This document shows positions 1 through 6,603 of a stretch of 8,723 bases of DNA, piece by piece; position 1 is the stretch's first letter; each line of letters starts with the position of its first letter. The notes beneath the pieces are model-generated. The model was not told the origin of the DNA and searched no databases. It was given only the letters and a program-made list of their open reading frames with translations. Both the position numbers and the translations under genes were made by a program. The DNA is from Eubacterium sp. (lineage in GTDB: Bacteria > Bacillota > Clostridia > Oscillospirales > Acutalibacteraceae), in NCBI GenBank assembly GCA_029052085.1, contig JAIDJS010000349.1:1-8723 (forward strand), read 5' to 3'.

Positions 1-1
1 T

Positions 2-523
2 TCATCATTAACTCCCGTTCCGGGAACAATCGTAAAACAGAAGGTAAAAATGGAAAAAATGCTTATCAGAGGAGTTTCAAAGGATTAAGATGTTGCAGTT
101 GTTGCGGTTGGCGGTTTAGATGATAATCCGGGAATTGCATTCAAGGTTTTCTCAAAGCTTGCTCAGAAAAATATCAATGTTGATGTTATTCTTCAGTCTG
201 TCGGCAGAGACGGCACAAAGGATTTAACCTTCTCTGTTTCAAAGGATAACGGTCCTGTTGCTGTTGAAATGATTAAAGAATTAACGATTGCAGACGGTAC
301 AAAGATTTCCTGCGTAACGGATGTTGCAAAGGTTTCCATTGTTGGTGCAGGTATGGAATCTCATCCGGGTACTGCTTCAAAGATGTTTGAAGCGCTTTAT
401 GCCCAGAATATCAATATCCAGATGATTTCTACATCTGAAATTAAAATTTCAGTTATTATTGATGCGAATGATGCTGATCGTGCAGTAAGCGCTGTTCATA
501 ATGCTTTTATTCCGAATAACTGA
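2..523 (+). pseudogene. lysC: Aspartate kinase, C-terminal part, 5' end outside window, in-frame stop
   Basis: Aspartate kinase phosphorylates L-aspartate, the first step towards Lys, Thr, Met and diaminopimelate. Only the C-terminal regulatory part lies here. Frame 2 reads the end of the catalytic/linker segment (VPGTIV, then MEKMLIRGVSKD), then TAA at 86-88, and continues in the same frame as ACT domain 1 (DVAVVAVGG, NPGIAFKVFSKLAQKNINVDVI, LQSVGRDGTKD) and ACT domain 2 (KVSIVGAGMESHPGTASKMF, NINIQMISTSEIKISV), ending at TGA 521-523. These are the usual paired ACT domains that bind the feedback amino acid. Homology runs without a frame change across the stop, so it is a single-base nonsense change (likely AAA or GAA to TAA) or a sequence error, not an indel. 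The first in-frame ATG after the stop is at 269, has no ribosome binding site and would skip most of ACT1. Family assignment is strong; whether the gene is truly broken is uncertain. Confidence 0.8.
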
Positions 524-546
524 TTCATAAAACATAAAATTGCTTT

Positions 547-577
547 GCAGGCGGGTTTATACCTGCCTGCTTTTTTT
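547..577 (+). terminator. Rho-independent terminator after aspartate kinase
   Basis: A 10-bp stem (547-556 with 561-570, one G-T wobble) closes a TTAT tetraloop and is followed at once by seven T residues. It lies 24 nt past the lysC stop and separates that gene from the sigma-factor operon. Confidence 0.9.
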
Positions 578-594
578 GAATTTTTTATTTTTGC

Positions 595-623
595 TGCAAC
601 ACTTTTATGAAAATTTGATACTT
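595..623 (+). promoter_or_regulatory. Candidate ECF-sigma promoter P1 (distal copy)
   Basis: TGCAACACTTT (595-605) is followed 12 nt later by ATACTT (618-623). The AAC core at 598-600 and the 17-nt gap to ATAC fit the general shape of ECF promoters (AAC-containing -35 element, -10 about 16-17 nt downstream). The same two blocks with identical spacing occur again at 669-697, directly before the ECF sigma gene. Two matching bipartite copies in an otherwise unrelated stretch argue for a specific recognition site. Recognition by the adjacent sigma factor is inference from the common autoregulation of ECF genes. Confidence 0.55.
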
Positions 624-629
624 ACATAA

Positions 630-640
630 TGACGGCGTCA
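630..640 (+). promoter_or_regulatory. Short GC-rich palindrome between the two ECF-type promoters
   Basis: TGACG-G-CGTCA is a perfect 5+1+5 inverted repeat in an AT-rich spacer. It sits about where transcription from P1 would start. It could be an operator, but a repeat this short can arise by chance and no matching regulator is visible. Confidence 0.2.
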
Positions 641-668
641 ATAAAACAGCGTTACAGATATATTTTAT

Positions 669-697
669 TGCAACACTTTCGTTTTATTTCTATACTT
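669..697 (+). promoter_or_regulatory. Candidate ECF-sigma promoter P2 (proximal copy)
   Basis: TGCAACACTTT (669-679) and ATACTT (692-697) repeat the P1 elements with the same 12-nt gap. Start of transcription is expected near 703-705, giving a leader of roughly 25 nt whose ribosome binding site begins at 716. This is the most plausible direct promoter of the sigma/propeller operon. The 74-bp distance between P1 and P2 is close to seven helical turns, which would put both on the same DNA face. Confidence 0.6.
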
Positions 698-715
698 GAT
701 TAATGATGGTGTTAT

Positions 716-721
716 GGAGGT
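716..721 (+). promoter_or_regulatory. Ribosome binding site that fixes the sigma-factor start at 727
   Basis: GGAGGT lies 5 nt before ATG 727. The upstream in-frame ATGs at 703 and 706 have no Shine-Dalgarno sequence and lie at or next to the predicted transcription start of P2. They would also add MMVLWRCN, which does not belong to the sigma family. Confidence 0.85.
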
Positions 722-726
722 GCAAT

Positions 727-1254
727 ATGAGTGAAAAGGAACTTGTTGTAAAGGCTAAAGCAGGAGATGCAAAGGCCTTTACCGAATTGTATGGTATATA
801 CAAGAAAAAGCTGTATAGCTATGCCTTTTATCGGCTTGGAAATGCAGCTGATGCGGAAGATGCGGTTCAGGATTGTGTGCTTTCTGCGTTTGAGCAGATT
901 GATAAGCTGAAAAAAGCAGAGGCGTTTTCTTCGTGGATTTTCAGAATACTGTATTGCTGCTGCACCTCTGCAATGAAAGAGCAGATCAGGCAGAGAAATA
1001 CAGATAATATAGATGATTATGCAAATATTTTTACTGTTACTTATGACGAAACAAACGAGCAGACAGAATTGAAGCAGGCGCTTAGGGTTTTGAGTGATGA
1101 GGAAAGAGAAATCGTGCTTTTATCTGTTGTTGCCGGATTTAAAAGCAAGGAGATTGCAAGAATAAGCGGATTAACAGCCGGCAGTGTCCGTTCAAAGCTC
1201 AGCCGTAGTCTTGCAAAACTTAAAAATGAATTGGTTAGGGGTGATGCTGTATGA
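727..1254 (+). CDS. ECF-type RNA polymerase sigma factor (sigma-70 family, group 4)
   Basis: This 175-residue protein has the size and two-domain build of an ECF sigma factor, which directs RNA polymerase to a small regulon, typically in response to an envelope signal. Sigma region 2 spans about residues 9-80, with the core-binding stretch DAEDAVQDCVLSAFE (42-56) and FSSWIFRILY (67-76). A linker of about 30 residues follows. Sigma region 4 spans about 114-168, with LSDEEREIVLLSVVAGFKSK leading into the helix-turn-helix EIARISGLTAGSVRSKLSR. The start at 727 is set by GGAGGT five bases upstream. The stop codon overlaps the start of the next gene (ATGA, 1251-1254), implying translational coupling with the presumed anti-sigma factor. 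Duplicated TGCAACACTTT/ATACTT elements upstream suggest autoregulation. An oddity is three consecutive cysteines (77-79) in the normally DNA-contacting region 2.4. Family certain; target genes unknown. Confidence 0.93.
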   Translation: MSEKELVVKAKAGDAKAFTELYGIYKKKLYSYAFYRLGNAADAEDAVQDCVLSAFEQIDKLKKAEAFSSWIFRILYCCCTSAMKEQIRQRNTDNIDDYANIFTVTYDETNEQTELKQALRVLSDEEREIVLLSVVAGFKSKEIARISGLTAGSVRSKLSRSLAKLKNELVRGDAV

Positions 1255-3188
1255 AAAAAAGAGATTTGGAAAATTTTGATTTTATCAAAAGCAAATTTGA
1301 TGAGGCTATGCCCGATATTCCGTTAACGCTTGACGAACGGGTTATTGAAAGAAAAATTGTATCAAAAGAAGAGAATAGGGTGATTAAAATAAAAACAAAC
1401 AAAAGAATTCATTACAGAGCAATTGCAAGTGCCGCAGCGTGCTTACTGCTGTTTTTCGGATTGCTTTTTGCTGTTTCTCAAAGAGATGATAACCCACCGG
1501 TTATTGATACTCCCGCACAGGTTGAAGCCTTTAAGAATTATGATGAATTAAATACAATGATTGATACTTTAAACAATCGTGCTGCGCAGGCGAAAGCTAT
1601 TCTGGATGCATCCGATCTGGATGGACCGCAGTTGGGCGGCGGAGATAACGAAGCTTATACAAATAGTCATATTGACGGAGTAACGGATGCCGATACTATT
1701 GTAACAGATGGTAGATATATTTATTATTCGTATGAAGACAGCAATTGGGACAGCACTTTTAGCGTTTTAAGAATTTATCGTGTAAACGGCAGTGAAACAG
1801 AGCTTGTTGCTGAAATAAATACAGATGCTGAAAACAGCAAAATGTTTATCAAGGATATGTTCCTTTATAACAACCGACTTGTTGTGAATATAACAAACTA
1901 CAATAAGGATGAATATTTAAGTCATTCGGATGATTTGACATTAACAAGAATTTATGATGTTTCAAATCCTGAAAATCCAAAGCTTGTTTCTGAGTTTTCG
2001 CAGACAGGCGAATATGTTTCTGCTAAAATGATTGGCAATATCGCCTATATTGTTTCAAGCTATTCCGTTTCGGAAAATTCAGAAAAGCACAGAATTCCTG
2101 AAATAGGCAACGGCAATGAAACATCCAGGCTTGAAGCAGAGAATATAACCTGTTTTGAGGATGCCTGCAATTCTCAGTATGCGGTTATCAGCCCGATCAA
2201 CATTGAAACAGGGGAAAGAGCCGGCAATACAAAGGCAGTTCTCGGTGCGTCAAAGTATGTTTACTGCACAAAGGACAGTATGTATCTTCTAAAATACAGC
2301 GTTGAATTCGGACAGGATTATATTGCTGAAATCAGCAATTTGAATACAGATGAATTAAGCATAATCAGAGCAGATATCAAGAACGGCGAAATCCTCTTTA
2401 CCGCCTCAGGCAAGGTTAAGGGATATATCGATAATGTGAATGTAATGAATGAAAGCAATGGCTTCTTTACCATTGTTACAACAAAGCTGGATAAGCAGGA
2501 TAAGCCTGTTGCCAATACGCTTTATGTGCTTGATAAGGATTTAAAGGTTGTTGGAAAAACAGAGGATTTTGCAGCAGGCAAAAGAGTTCAGACAGTATTG
2601 TTTACGGATAATAAGGCATATGTAAGCCTGTTTCACAATGAAACTCCTGTACTTGCAGTTGTTGATTTAAGCAATAAGAAAGCTCCGGTTGTTGAAAGCA
2701 GTGTTGAACTTGGCGGGGTTATGCACAAAGTTGTTTCTGTTAATAAAAATCAAATTCTTGGTATCGGAAGCTTAGTTGAGCCTGCAGGCGAAGGCGGTAA
2801 TTATCAGCATGGATTAAGGCTTGTACTGCTTGATGTTTCTTCCGATAATACCAAAATTATAGATAGTTTTGAAACGGATGCGTATTCATTAAATGGTTGG
2901 TATGATACAGGCGTGGATATGTTTATTGATGATGAAACCAATTCCTATGTAACTTCTGTTGGTTTTATGGATGAAGAGGGACGTTGGAGCTGTGATGGAA
3001 TGTTAAAATTCCGTATTAACAATAATCATTTTGAAATCAATAAAGAAACTGATGAGTTTTATGATGAATACAAAGATGGTTATCACAGTTCGGGAAGCAT
3101 TGATATCGGAGATTATATTTACAGCTTTTCTCACGGTGGTTCCATTGGAGAATATGATTTTGTAATCAGCGCTCACAAATATAAATAA
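1251..3188 (+). CDS. Membrane-anchored beta-propeller protein, presumed anti-sigma factor/sensor
   Basis: This 645-residue protein has three parts. Residues 1-56 are charged and presumably cytoplasmic; residues 57-75 form one hydrophobic membrane segment (AIASAAACLLLFFGLLFAV); the remaining roughly 570 residues would lie outside the cell. The outer part begins with a helical-looking stretch (about 88-120) and then the segment TNSHIDGVTDADTIVTDGRY (137-156), which matches from memory the opening of the secreted beta-propeller domain family (PF09826-like). Repeated strand patterns with YVLDKDLKVV- and VVDLSNKKAPV-type blades continue to the end. It overlaps the ECF sigma gene by 4 nt, with AGGGG (1237-1241) as ribosome binding site. 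That position, the short inner tail and single membrane pass are the usual arrangement of a transmembrane anti-sigma factor. The tail itself shows no anti-sigma domain I can name, so this role is inferred from context. The ligand read by the propeller is unknown. Confidence 0.8.
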   Translation: MKKRDLENFDFIKSKFDEAMPDIPLTLDERVIERKIVSKEENRVIKIKTNKRIHYRAIASAAACLLLFFGLLFAVSQRDDNPPVIDTPAQVEAFKNYDELNTMIDTLNNRAAQAKAILDASDLDGPQLGGGDNEAYTNSHIDGVTDADTIVTDGRYIYYSYEDSNWDSTFSVLRIYRVNGSETELVAEINTDAENSKMFIKDMFLYNNRLVVNITNYNKDEYLSHSDDLTLTRIYDVSNPENPKLVSEFSQTGEYVSAKMIGNIAYIVSSYSVSENSEKHRIPEIGNGNETSRLEAENITCFEDACNSQYAVISPINIETGERAGNTKAVLGASKYVYCTKDSMYLLKYSVEFGQDYIAEISNLNTDELSIIRADIKNGEILFTASGKVKGYIDNVNVMNESNGFFTIVTTKLDKQDKPVANTLYVLDKDLKVVGKTEDFAAGKRVQTVLFTDNKAYVSLFHNETPVLAVVDLSNKKAPVVESSVELGGVMHKVVSVNKNQILGIGSLVEPAGEGGNYQHGLRLVLLDVSSDNTKIIDSFETDAYSLNGWYDTGVDMFIDDETNSYVTSVGFMDEEGRWSCDGMLKFRINNNHFEINKETDEFYDEYKDGYHSSGSIDIGDYIYSFSHGGSIGEYDFVISAHKYK

Positions 3189-3198
3189 TATAAAAACC

Positions 3199-3241
3199 TG
3201 CCGTAAAGGTTATTGCCTTTACGGCATTTCTTCCGTTTTTT
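3199..3241 (+). terminator. Terminator after sigma/propeller operon
   Basis: A perfect 11-bp stem (3199-3209 with 3216-3226) with a 6-nt loop is followed by an interrupted T-rich tail ending in six T residues. It starts 10 nt after the propeller stop codon. Confidence 0.85.
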
Positions 3242-3243
3242 AC

Positions 3244-3272
3244 TTGACTTAAAATATCTTATAATATATAAT
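3244..3272 (+). promoter_or_regulatory. Sigma-A promoter of the greA-lysS operon
   Basis: TTGACT (3244-3249), a 17-bp spacer and a consensus TATAAT (3267-3272). Only one base departs from the housekeeping consensus. It starts 2 nt after the preceding terminator ends. Confidence 0.85.
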
Positions 3273-3307
3273 AAAGTGATTAATTATGTATAAAGGAGCA
3301 ATTCGTT

Positions 3308-3775
3308 ATGGCAGCAAAAGTATTTAAAATGACAGCAGCCGGCAAAGCTGAACTTGAAAAAGAGCTTGAGGCACTTAAAACCGAGGGCCGTATTGATATA
3401 GCAGAAAAGCTTAAGGTTGCCCGCTCATACGGCGACCTTTCCGAAAACAGTGAATATGACGAAGCAAAATCAGAGCAGGCTAAAATTGAAGCCCGTATTA
3501 CAGAGCTTGAATATCAGCTTGATCATTCCGAAATTATTGATACAGGCGATAATGATTCTGTTTCAATGGGTTCAAAGGTTATTGTGAAACGATTAAAGGA
3601 TAATTTTGAAGCAACATTTGAAATTGTAGGCTTTGCACAAAGCAATCCTGCTCAGGGTAAAATTTCCGATGAAAGCCCTGTCGGCAAGGCTCTTGTTGGT
3701 GCAAAGATTGGCGATGTTGTAGTTGTTGAAGCACCAATCGGCAATTTGGAATATGAAATTTTAGGATTAGAATAA
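3308..3775 (+). CDS. greA: Transcription elongation factor GreA
   Basis: GreA enters the secondary channel of backtracked RNA polymerase and stimulates cleavage of the extruded RNA 3' end, restarting stalled complexes. The 155-residue length is typical (about 155-160). The N-terminal coiled coil covers about residues 10-75 (LEKELEALKTEG, then EKLKVARSYGDLSENSEYDE). The tip carries the acidic pair D43 and E46 in GDLSENSEY, corresponding to the catalytic acidic residues of GreA, so cleavage activity is expected. The C-terminal polymerase-binding globular domain begins near residue 80 and contains NPAQGKISDESPVGKALVGA. AAAGGAG lies 9 nt before the ATG. The gene follows a near-consensus sigma-A promoter and is separated from lysS by 12 nt, so the two are surely co-transcribed. 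Nothing odd in the protein. Confidence 0.97.
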   Translation: MAAKVFKMTAAGKAELEKELEALKTEGRIDIAEKLKVARSYGDLSENSEYDEAKSEQAKIEARITELEYQLDHSEIIDTGDNDSVSMGSKVIVKRLKDNFEATFEIVGFAQSNPAQGKISDESPVGKALVGAKIGDVVVVEAPIGNLEYEILGLE

Positions 3776-3787
3776 AGAGGTAGACTT

Positions 3788-5620
3788 ATGGCAGGAAAGT
3801 TTGAAATCAGCAAGAATGCTGACGGCACTTTCACATTTGATTTGAAAATTGATGATGTTACAGTAGCTTCATCTCCTGTTTTTGAAAAGGAAGATGAATG
3901 TAAGCGCGGCGTTAAGGCAGTTAAGAAAAACAGCCGAATGAAGGTTCAGAATATGATTGCAGGGGATGAGGAAAAAACAAATCCGAAATTCCTTGTTGAA
4001 GCAGATGGCGAAGAGGTTAAATATACCCTTTTCCTTCAGACCGGTGCGGTTGCCTGCTCCGGATCTGCTAAAACAGAAGAGGAAGCATTAAAGAATATCG
4101 AATTAATCGGCAATAATGCAAATGCCGCTCCTATGGCAGTTGCTGAGGTTGTTCTTTCTGAAAATGAACTGAAGCAGATCAGAATTGATAAATTAGCTGC
4201 GCTTCAGAAGCAGGGAAAAGACCCGTTTGAAATTACAATTGCAACCCAGACGCACGAGAGCAATGAAATCAAGGAAAACTTTGATGCCCTTGAAGAAAAG
4301 GATGTTTTTATTTGTGGCCGTATTATGACATGGCGTGATATGGGTAAGGCGAATTTCATTGATGTTCAGGACAGAAACGGCAGAATTCAGGTATATGTTC
4401 GTATGAACGATATCGGCGAGGACGAATACAAGGAATTCAAAAAATGGGATATCGGCGATATTGTTGAGGTTAAGGGTTTTGTTTTCAAAACAAGAACGGG
4501 CGAGATTTCAGTTCATGCAAAGGAAATCAGGCTTCTTTCCAAATCTCTTCTTCCGCTTCCCGAAAAGTTCCATGGTTTGCAGGATACGGATACAAGATAC
4601 AGAAAGCGTTATCTGGATATGATAATGAACCCTGATGTTAAGGATACCTTTATCAAGCGTTCAAAAATTATTTCTTCCATTAGAAAGTATCTTGATAATC
4701 TTGGCTTTATTGAGGTTGAAACCCCTATTTTAAATACAATTGCAGGCGGTGCTGCTGCAAGACCGTTTATTACACATCATAATACGCTGGATATGGATAT
4801 GTATCTCCGTATTGCAACGGAGCTTTATCTTAAAAGGCTTATTGTCGGCGGTATGGAAAGGGTTTATGAGATCGGCAGAAACTTCAGAAACGAAGGTATG
4901 GATGTAAGACACAATCCTGAATTTACCTGTATTGAGCTTTATCAGGCATTTACCGATTATCACGGAATGATGGATATCGCCGAAAACTTAATCAGAAATG
5001 CTGCAAATGAGGTCTGCGACAGCCTTCATATTGTGTTCAATGGTACAGAAATAGACCTTGAAACACCGTTTGCGCGCTTAACAATGGTTGATGCTGTTAA
5101 ACAGTACAGCGGCATTGATTTTGCTGCGTTTATGAGCGATGATGAAAAGGCTGTTGAAATTGCAAAGGAAAAGGGTATTGAAATTCAGCCGGGTAAGGCA
5201 ACCTGGGGTGATGTTCTTAATTCCTTCTTTGAAGAATTTGTTGAGAAGAATCTTATTCAGCCAACCTTTATTATGGATTATCCTGTTGAGGTCAGTCCGC
5301 TTACGAAGAGAAAGCCTGACTGCCCTGTGTTAACAGAAAGATTTGAGCTGTTCATCCTTGGCGGAGAATACGGAAACGCTTATTCAGAGCTTAATGATCC
5401 GATTGATCAGATGGGCCGCTTTGAGGCACAGATGAAGCTTCGTGAAGCCGGCGATGATGAAGCAAATATGATAGATTATGATTTCGTTACTGCTCTTGAA
5501 TACGGTATGCCTCCTACAGGCGGACTCGGTATCGGTATTGACAGGCTTGTTATGCTTCTTACCGATAGCTATTCAATAAGGGATGTTCTTCTGTTCCCGA
5601 CAATGAAACCGATAAATTAA
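3788..5620 (+). CDS. lysS: Class II lysyl-tRNA synthetase with N-terminal DUF1508/YegP-like extension
   Basis: It charges tRNA-Lys with lysine using ATP. At 610 residues it is about 115-120 longer than the usual bacterial enzyme of about 490-500. The standard enzyme starts near residue 125 ([20 protein letters not shown]). The anticodon-binding OB fold covers about 172-265. Class II motif 1 is at about 306 ([10 protein letters not shown]), motif 2 at about 358-385 ([20 protein letters not shown]) and motif 3 at about 578-605 ([14 protein letters not shown]), all intact. The extra N-terminus looks like two DUF1508/YegP repeats: residues 3-49 ([18 protein letters not shown] ... GVKAVKKNS) and a more diverged copy at 66-111 ([18 protein letters not shown]). 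Then comes an Ala/Val linker. AAAGAGG lies 7 nt before ATG 3788, while the internal Met116 has no ribosome binding site, so the long form is the likely product. It lies 12 nt behind greA. The DUF1508 call is from memory of family patterns. Confidence 0.95.
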   Translation: MAGKFEISKNADGTFTFDLKIDDVTVASSPVFEKEDECKRGVKAVKKNSRMKVQNMIAGDEEKTNPKFLVEADGEEVKYTLFLQTGAVACSGSAKTEEEALKNIELIGNNANAAPMAVAEVVLSENELKQIRIDKLAALQKQGKDPFEITIATQTHESNEIKENFDALEEKDVFICGRIMTWRDMGKANFIDVQDRNGRIQVYVRMNDIGEDEYKEFKKWDIGDIVEVKGFVFKTRTGEISVHAKEIRLLSKSLLPLPEKFHGLQDTDTRYRKRYLDMIMNPDVKDTFIKRSKIISSIRKYLDNLGFIEVETPILNTIAGGAAARPFITHHNTLDMDMYLRIATELYLKRLIVGGMERVYEIGRNFRNEGMDVRHNPEFTCIELYQAFTDYHGMMDIAENLIRNAANEVCDSLHIVFNGTEIDLETPFARLTMVDAVKQYSGIDFAAFMSDDEKAVEIAKEKGIEIQPGKATWGDVLNSFFEEFVEKNLIQPTFIMDYPVEVSPLTKRKPDCPVLTERFELFILGGEYGNAYSELNDPIDQMGRFEAQMKLREAGDDEANMIDYDFVTALEYGMPPTGGLGIGIDRLVMLLTDSYSIRDVLLFPTMKPIN

Positions 5621-5636
5621 TCGTAGAATAATTATA

Positions 5637-5670
5637 CCCTGTCTTGATAAACAAGGCAGGGCTATTTTTT
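5637..5670 (+). terminator. Rho-independent terminator after lysS
   Basis: A 10-bp stem (5637-5646 with 5652-5661, one T-G wobble) with loop ATAAA is followed by CTATTTTTT. It lies 16 nt past the lysS stop. Confidence 0.88.
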
Positions 5671-5676
5671 GTATTC

Positions 5677-5705
5677 TTGATTTTAATTGATGATTATGAT
5701 AAGAT
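5677..5705 (+). promoter_or_regulatory. Extended -10 sigma-A promoter of the CAP lipoprotein gene
   Basis: TTGATT (5677-5682), 17-bp spacer, TAAGAT (5700-5705), with TG one base upstream of the -10 (extended -10). Leader of about 40 nt to ATG 5751. Confidence 0.65.
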
Positions 5706-5750
5706 GATTAAAATTTGAAAAGAATAGTTTCTGATTAAGGGAGAATAAAT

Positions 5751-6512
5751 ATGACGAAGAAAATAGTTATGATATTTTTTAGTGCGCTTTTGGTGTTTTC
5801 TCTATCTGCATGTAAGAGTAATGCAGATATGGAAAATCAGGAAAGTTTATCTTCATCCAATACAAGCGCTGCACAAAGCAGTTCTGCTTTTGCTGAAACC
5901 TCGTCTGCAAATTTAACAACCGAAACGAAGCCTGCCGAGGAAACCGTAACACAGAAAAAGACAGAAGAAAGCACAACTGCTGAAGAGATAACAACTGCAA
6001 AAAAGACTGCTGTAACAACGGCGAAAGAAACTGCAGCGAAAAAACAGAATACCACCACAACCACAAAAAAGGTTACAACAACCAAGAAAGTAACAACCAC
6101 TAAAAAGACAACTACAACAACGAAACCGAATTACAATGTAAATTCGTCAAACAGCAATGTAAAAGCAGTATATAATCTTGTAAATCAGGAGCGTTCAAAG
6201 AACGGACTTGGAAAGCTTGCTTACAGAAATGATTTGCAGGATGCGGCGAATACAAGGGCAAAGGAACTTGCATCAAAGTTTGATCATAATCGCCCTAATG
6301 GAAAGGATTGGAATACAGTTATAACTGTTTCTTTTAAAACAGCAGGCGAAAATATTGCCTATGGCAGTAAGGACGCTGCTTCGGTAATGACCTCCTGGAT
6401 GAATTCACAGGGTCATAAGGATAATATTCTCAGCAAGAATTTTACGGGAATTGCAGTTGGCTGTTATGAAGAAAACGGCGTTAAATACTGGGTTCAGTTA
6501 TTTGTAGGATAA
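5751..6512 (+). CDS. CAP/SCP-domain lipoprotein with Thr/Lys-rich stalk
   Basis: This 253-residue protein is exported and lipid-anchored. A signal peptide (MTKKIVMIFFSALLVFS) ends in the lipobox LSAC, with Cys21 as the acylation site. Residues 22-133 are low-complexity, rich in Ser, Thr, Lys and Glu, and end in six-residue TTTKK-type repeats; they probably form a flexible wall-spanning stalk. Residues 137-253 form a CAP domain (SCP/PR-1/antigen 5, YkwD-like): VYNLVNQERSKNGLGKL, FDHNRP with His179, AGENIAYG with Glu200, and SWMNSQGHKDNIL with His222, ending in KYWVQLFVG. The His/Glu/His set that lines the CAP cavity is present. Bacterial CAP proteins are common on clostridial surfaces, but the biochemical role is mostly unknown, so no activity is assigned. 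AAGGGAG lies 7 nt before the ATG. It has its own promoter and terminator and appears monocistronic. Confidence 0.93.
   Translation: MTKKIVMIFFSALLVFSLSACKSNADMENQESLSSSNTSAAQSSSAFAETSSANLTTETKPAEETVTQKKTEESTTAEEITTAKKTAVTTAKETAAKKQNTTTTTKKVTTTKKVTTTKKTTTTTKPNYNVNSSNSNVKAVYNLVNQERSKNGLGKLAYRNDLQDAANTRAKELASKFDHNRPNGKDWNTVITVSFKTAGENIAYGSKDAASVMTSWMNSQGHKDNILSKNFTGIAVGCYEENGVKYWVQLFVG
6054..6125 (+). repeat. Four degenerate 18-nt units encoding the Thr/Lys stalk
   Basis: Four tandem units (6054-6071, 6072-6089, 6090-6107, 6108-6125) encode TTTTKK, VTTTKK, VTTTKK and TTTTTK. The peptide period is regular while codons differ among ACA, ACC, ACT, AAA and AAG. Such arrays can change copy number between strains. 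Confidence 0.75.
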
Positions 6513-6535
6513 AAACCCAATGAAACATGTTAAAG

Positions 6536-6562
6536 AGCAGGTGATTTTTTGCCTGCTTTTTT
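6536..6562 (+). terminator. Rho-independent terminator after CAP lipoprotein gene
   Basis: GCAGG (6537-6541) pairs with CCTGC (6552-6556). The stem can extend inward with U-G, G-U and A-U pairs to a TTTT loop, and six T residues follow (6557-6562). It begins 24 nt past the stop codon. Confidence 0.82.
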
Positions 6563-6603
6563 CTTTTGTAATTCGGCAGTAAATAGAAATGTTTTCATTT
6601 TGC

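Noticed and set aside
86..88. TAA read as a sense codon (alternative genetic code).
   Set aside because: The propeller, greA, lysS, CAP and ilvD genes all end at TAA at the length expected for their families, so TAA works as a stop here.
703..726. Sigma-factor start at ATG 703 or 706.
   Set aside because: No ribosome binding site, added residues unlike the family, and it lies at the predicted transcription start; ATG 727 has GGAGGT at proper distance.
3242..3307. T-box or lysine riboswitch controlling greA-lysS.
   Set aside because: The promoter lies within about 65 bp of greA, leaving too little leader for either element.
4133..4135. Separate lysS start at internal Met116, leaving the extension as its own gene.
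   Set aside because: No Shine-Dalgarno sequence upstream and no stop codon between the two parts; one continuous frame from a well-placed start is simpler.
5139..5333. Second + strand frame inside lysS.
   Set aside because: Overlaps the conserved synthetase catalytic region in another frame, has biased Leu/Arg composition and no family resemblance.
5837..6100. Minus-strand Val/Phe-rich frame of 87 residues that looks like a membrane protein.
   Set aside because: It is the reverse complement of the Thr/Lys/Glu stalk codons (ACA/ACC and AAA/GAA read as TGT/GGT/GTT and TTT/TTC types); no ribosome binding site or family match.
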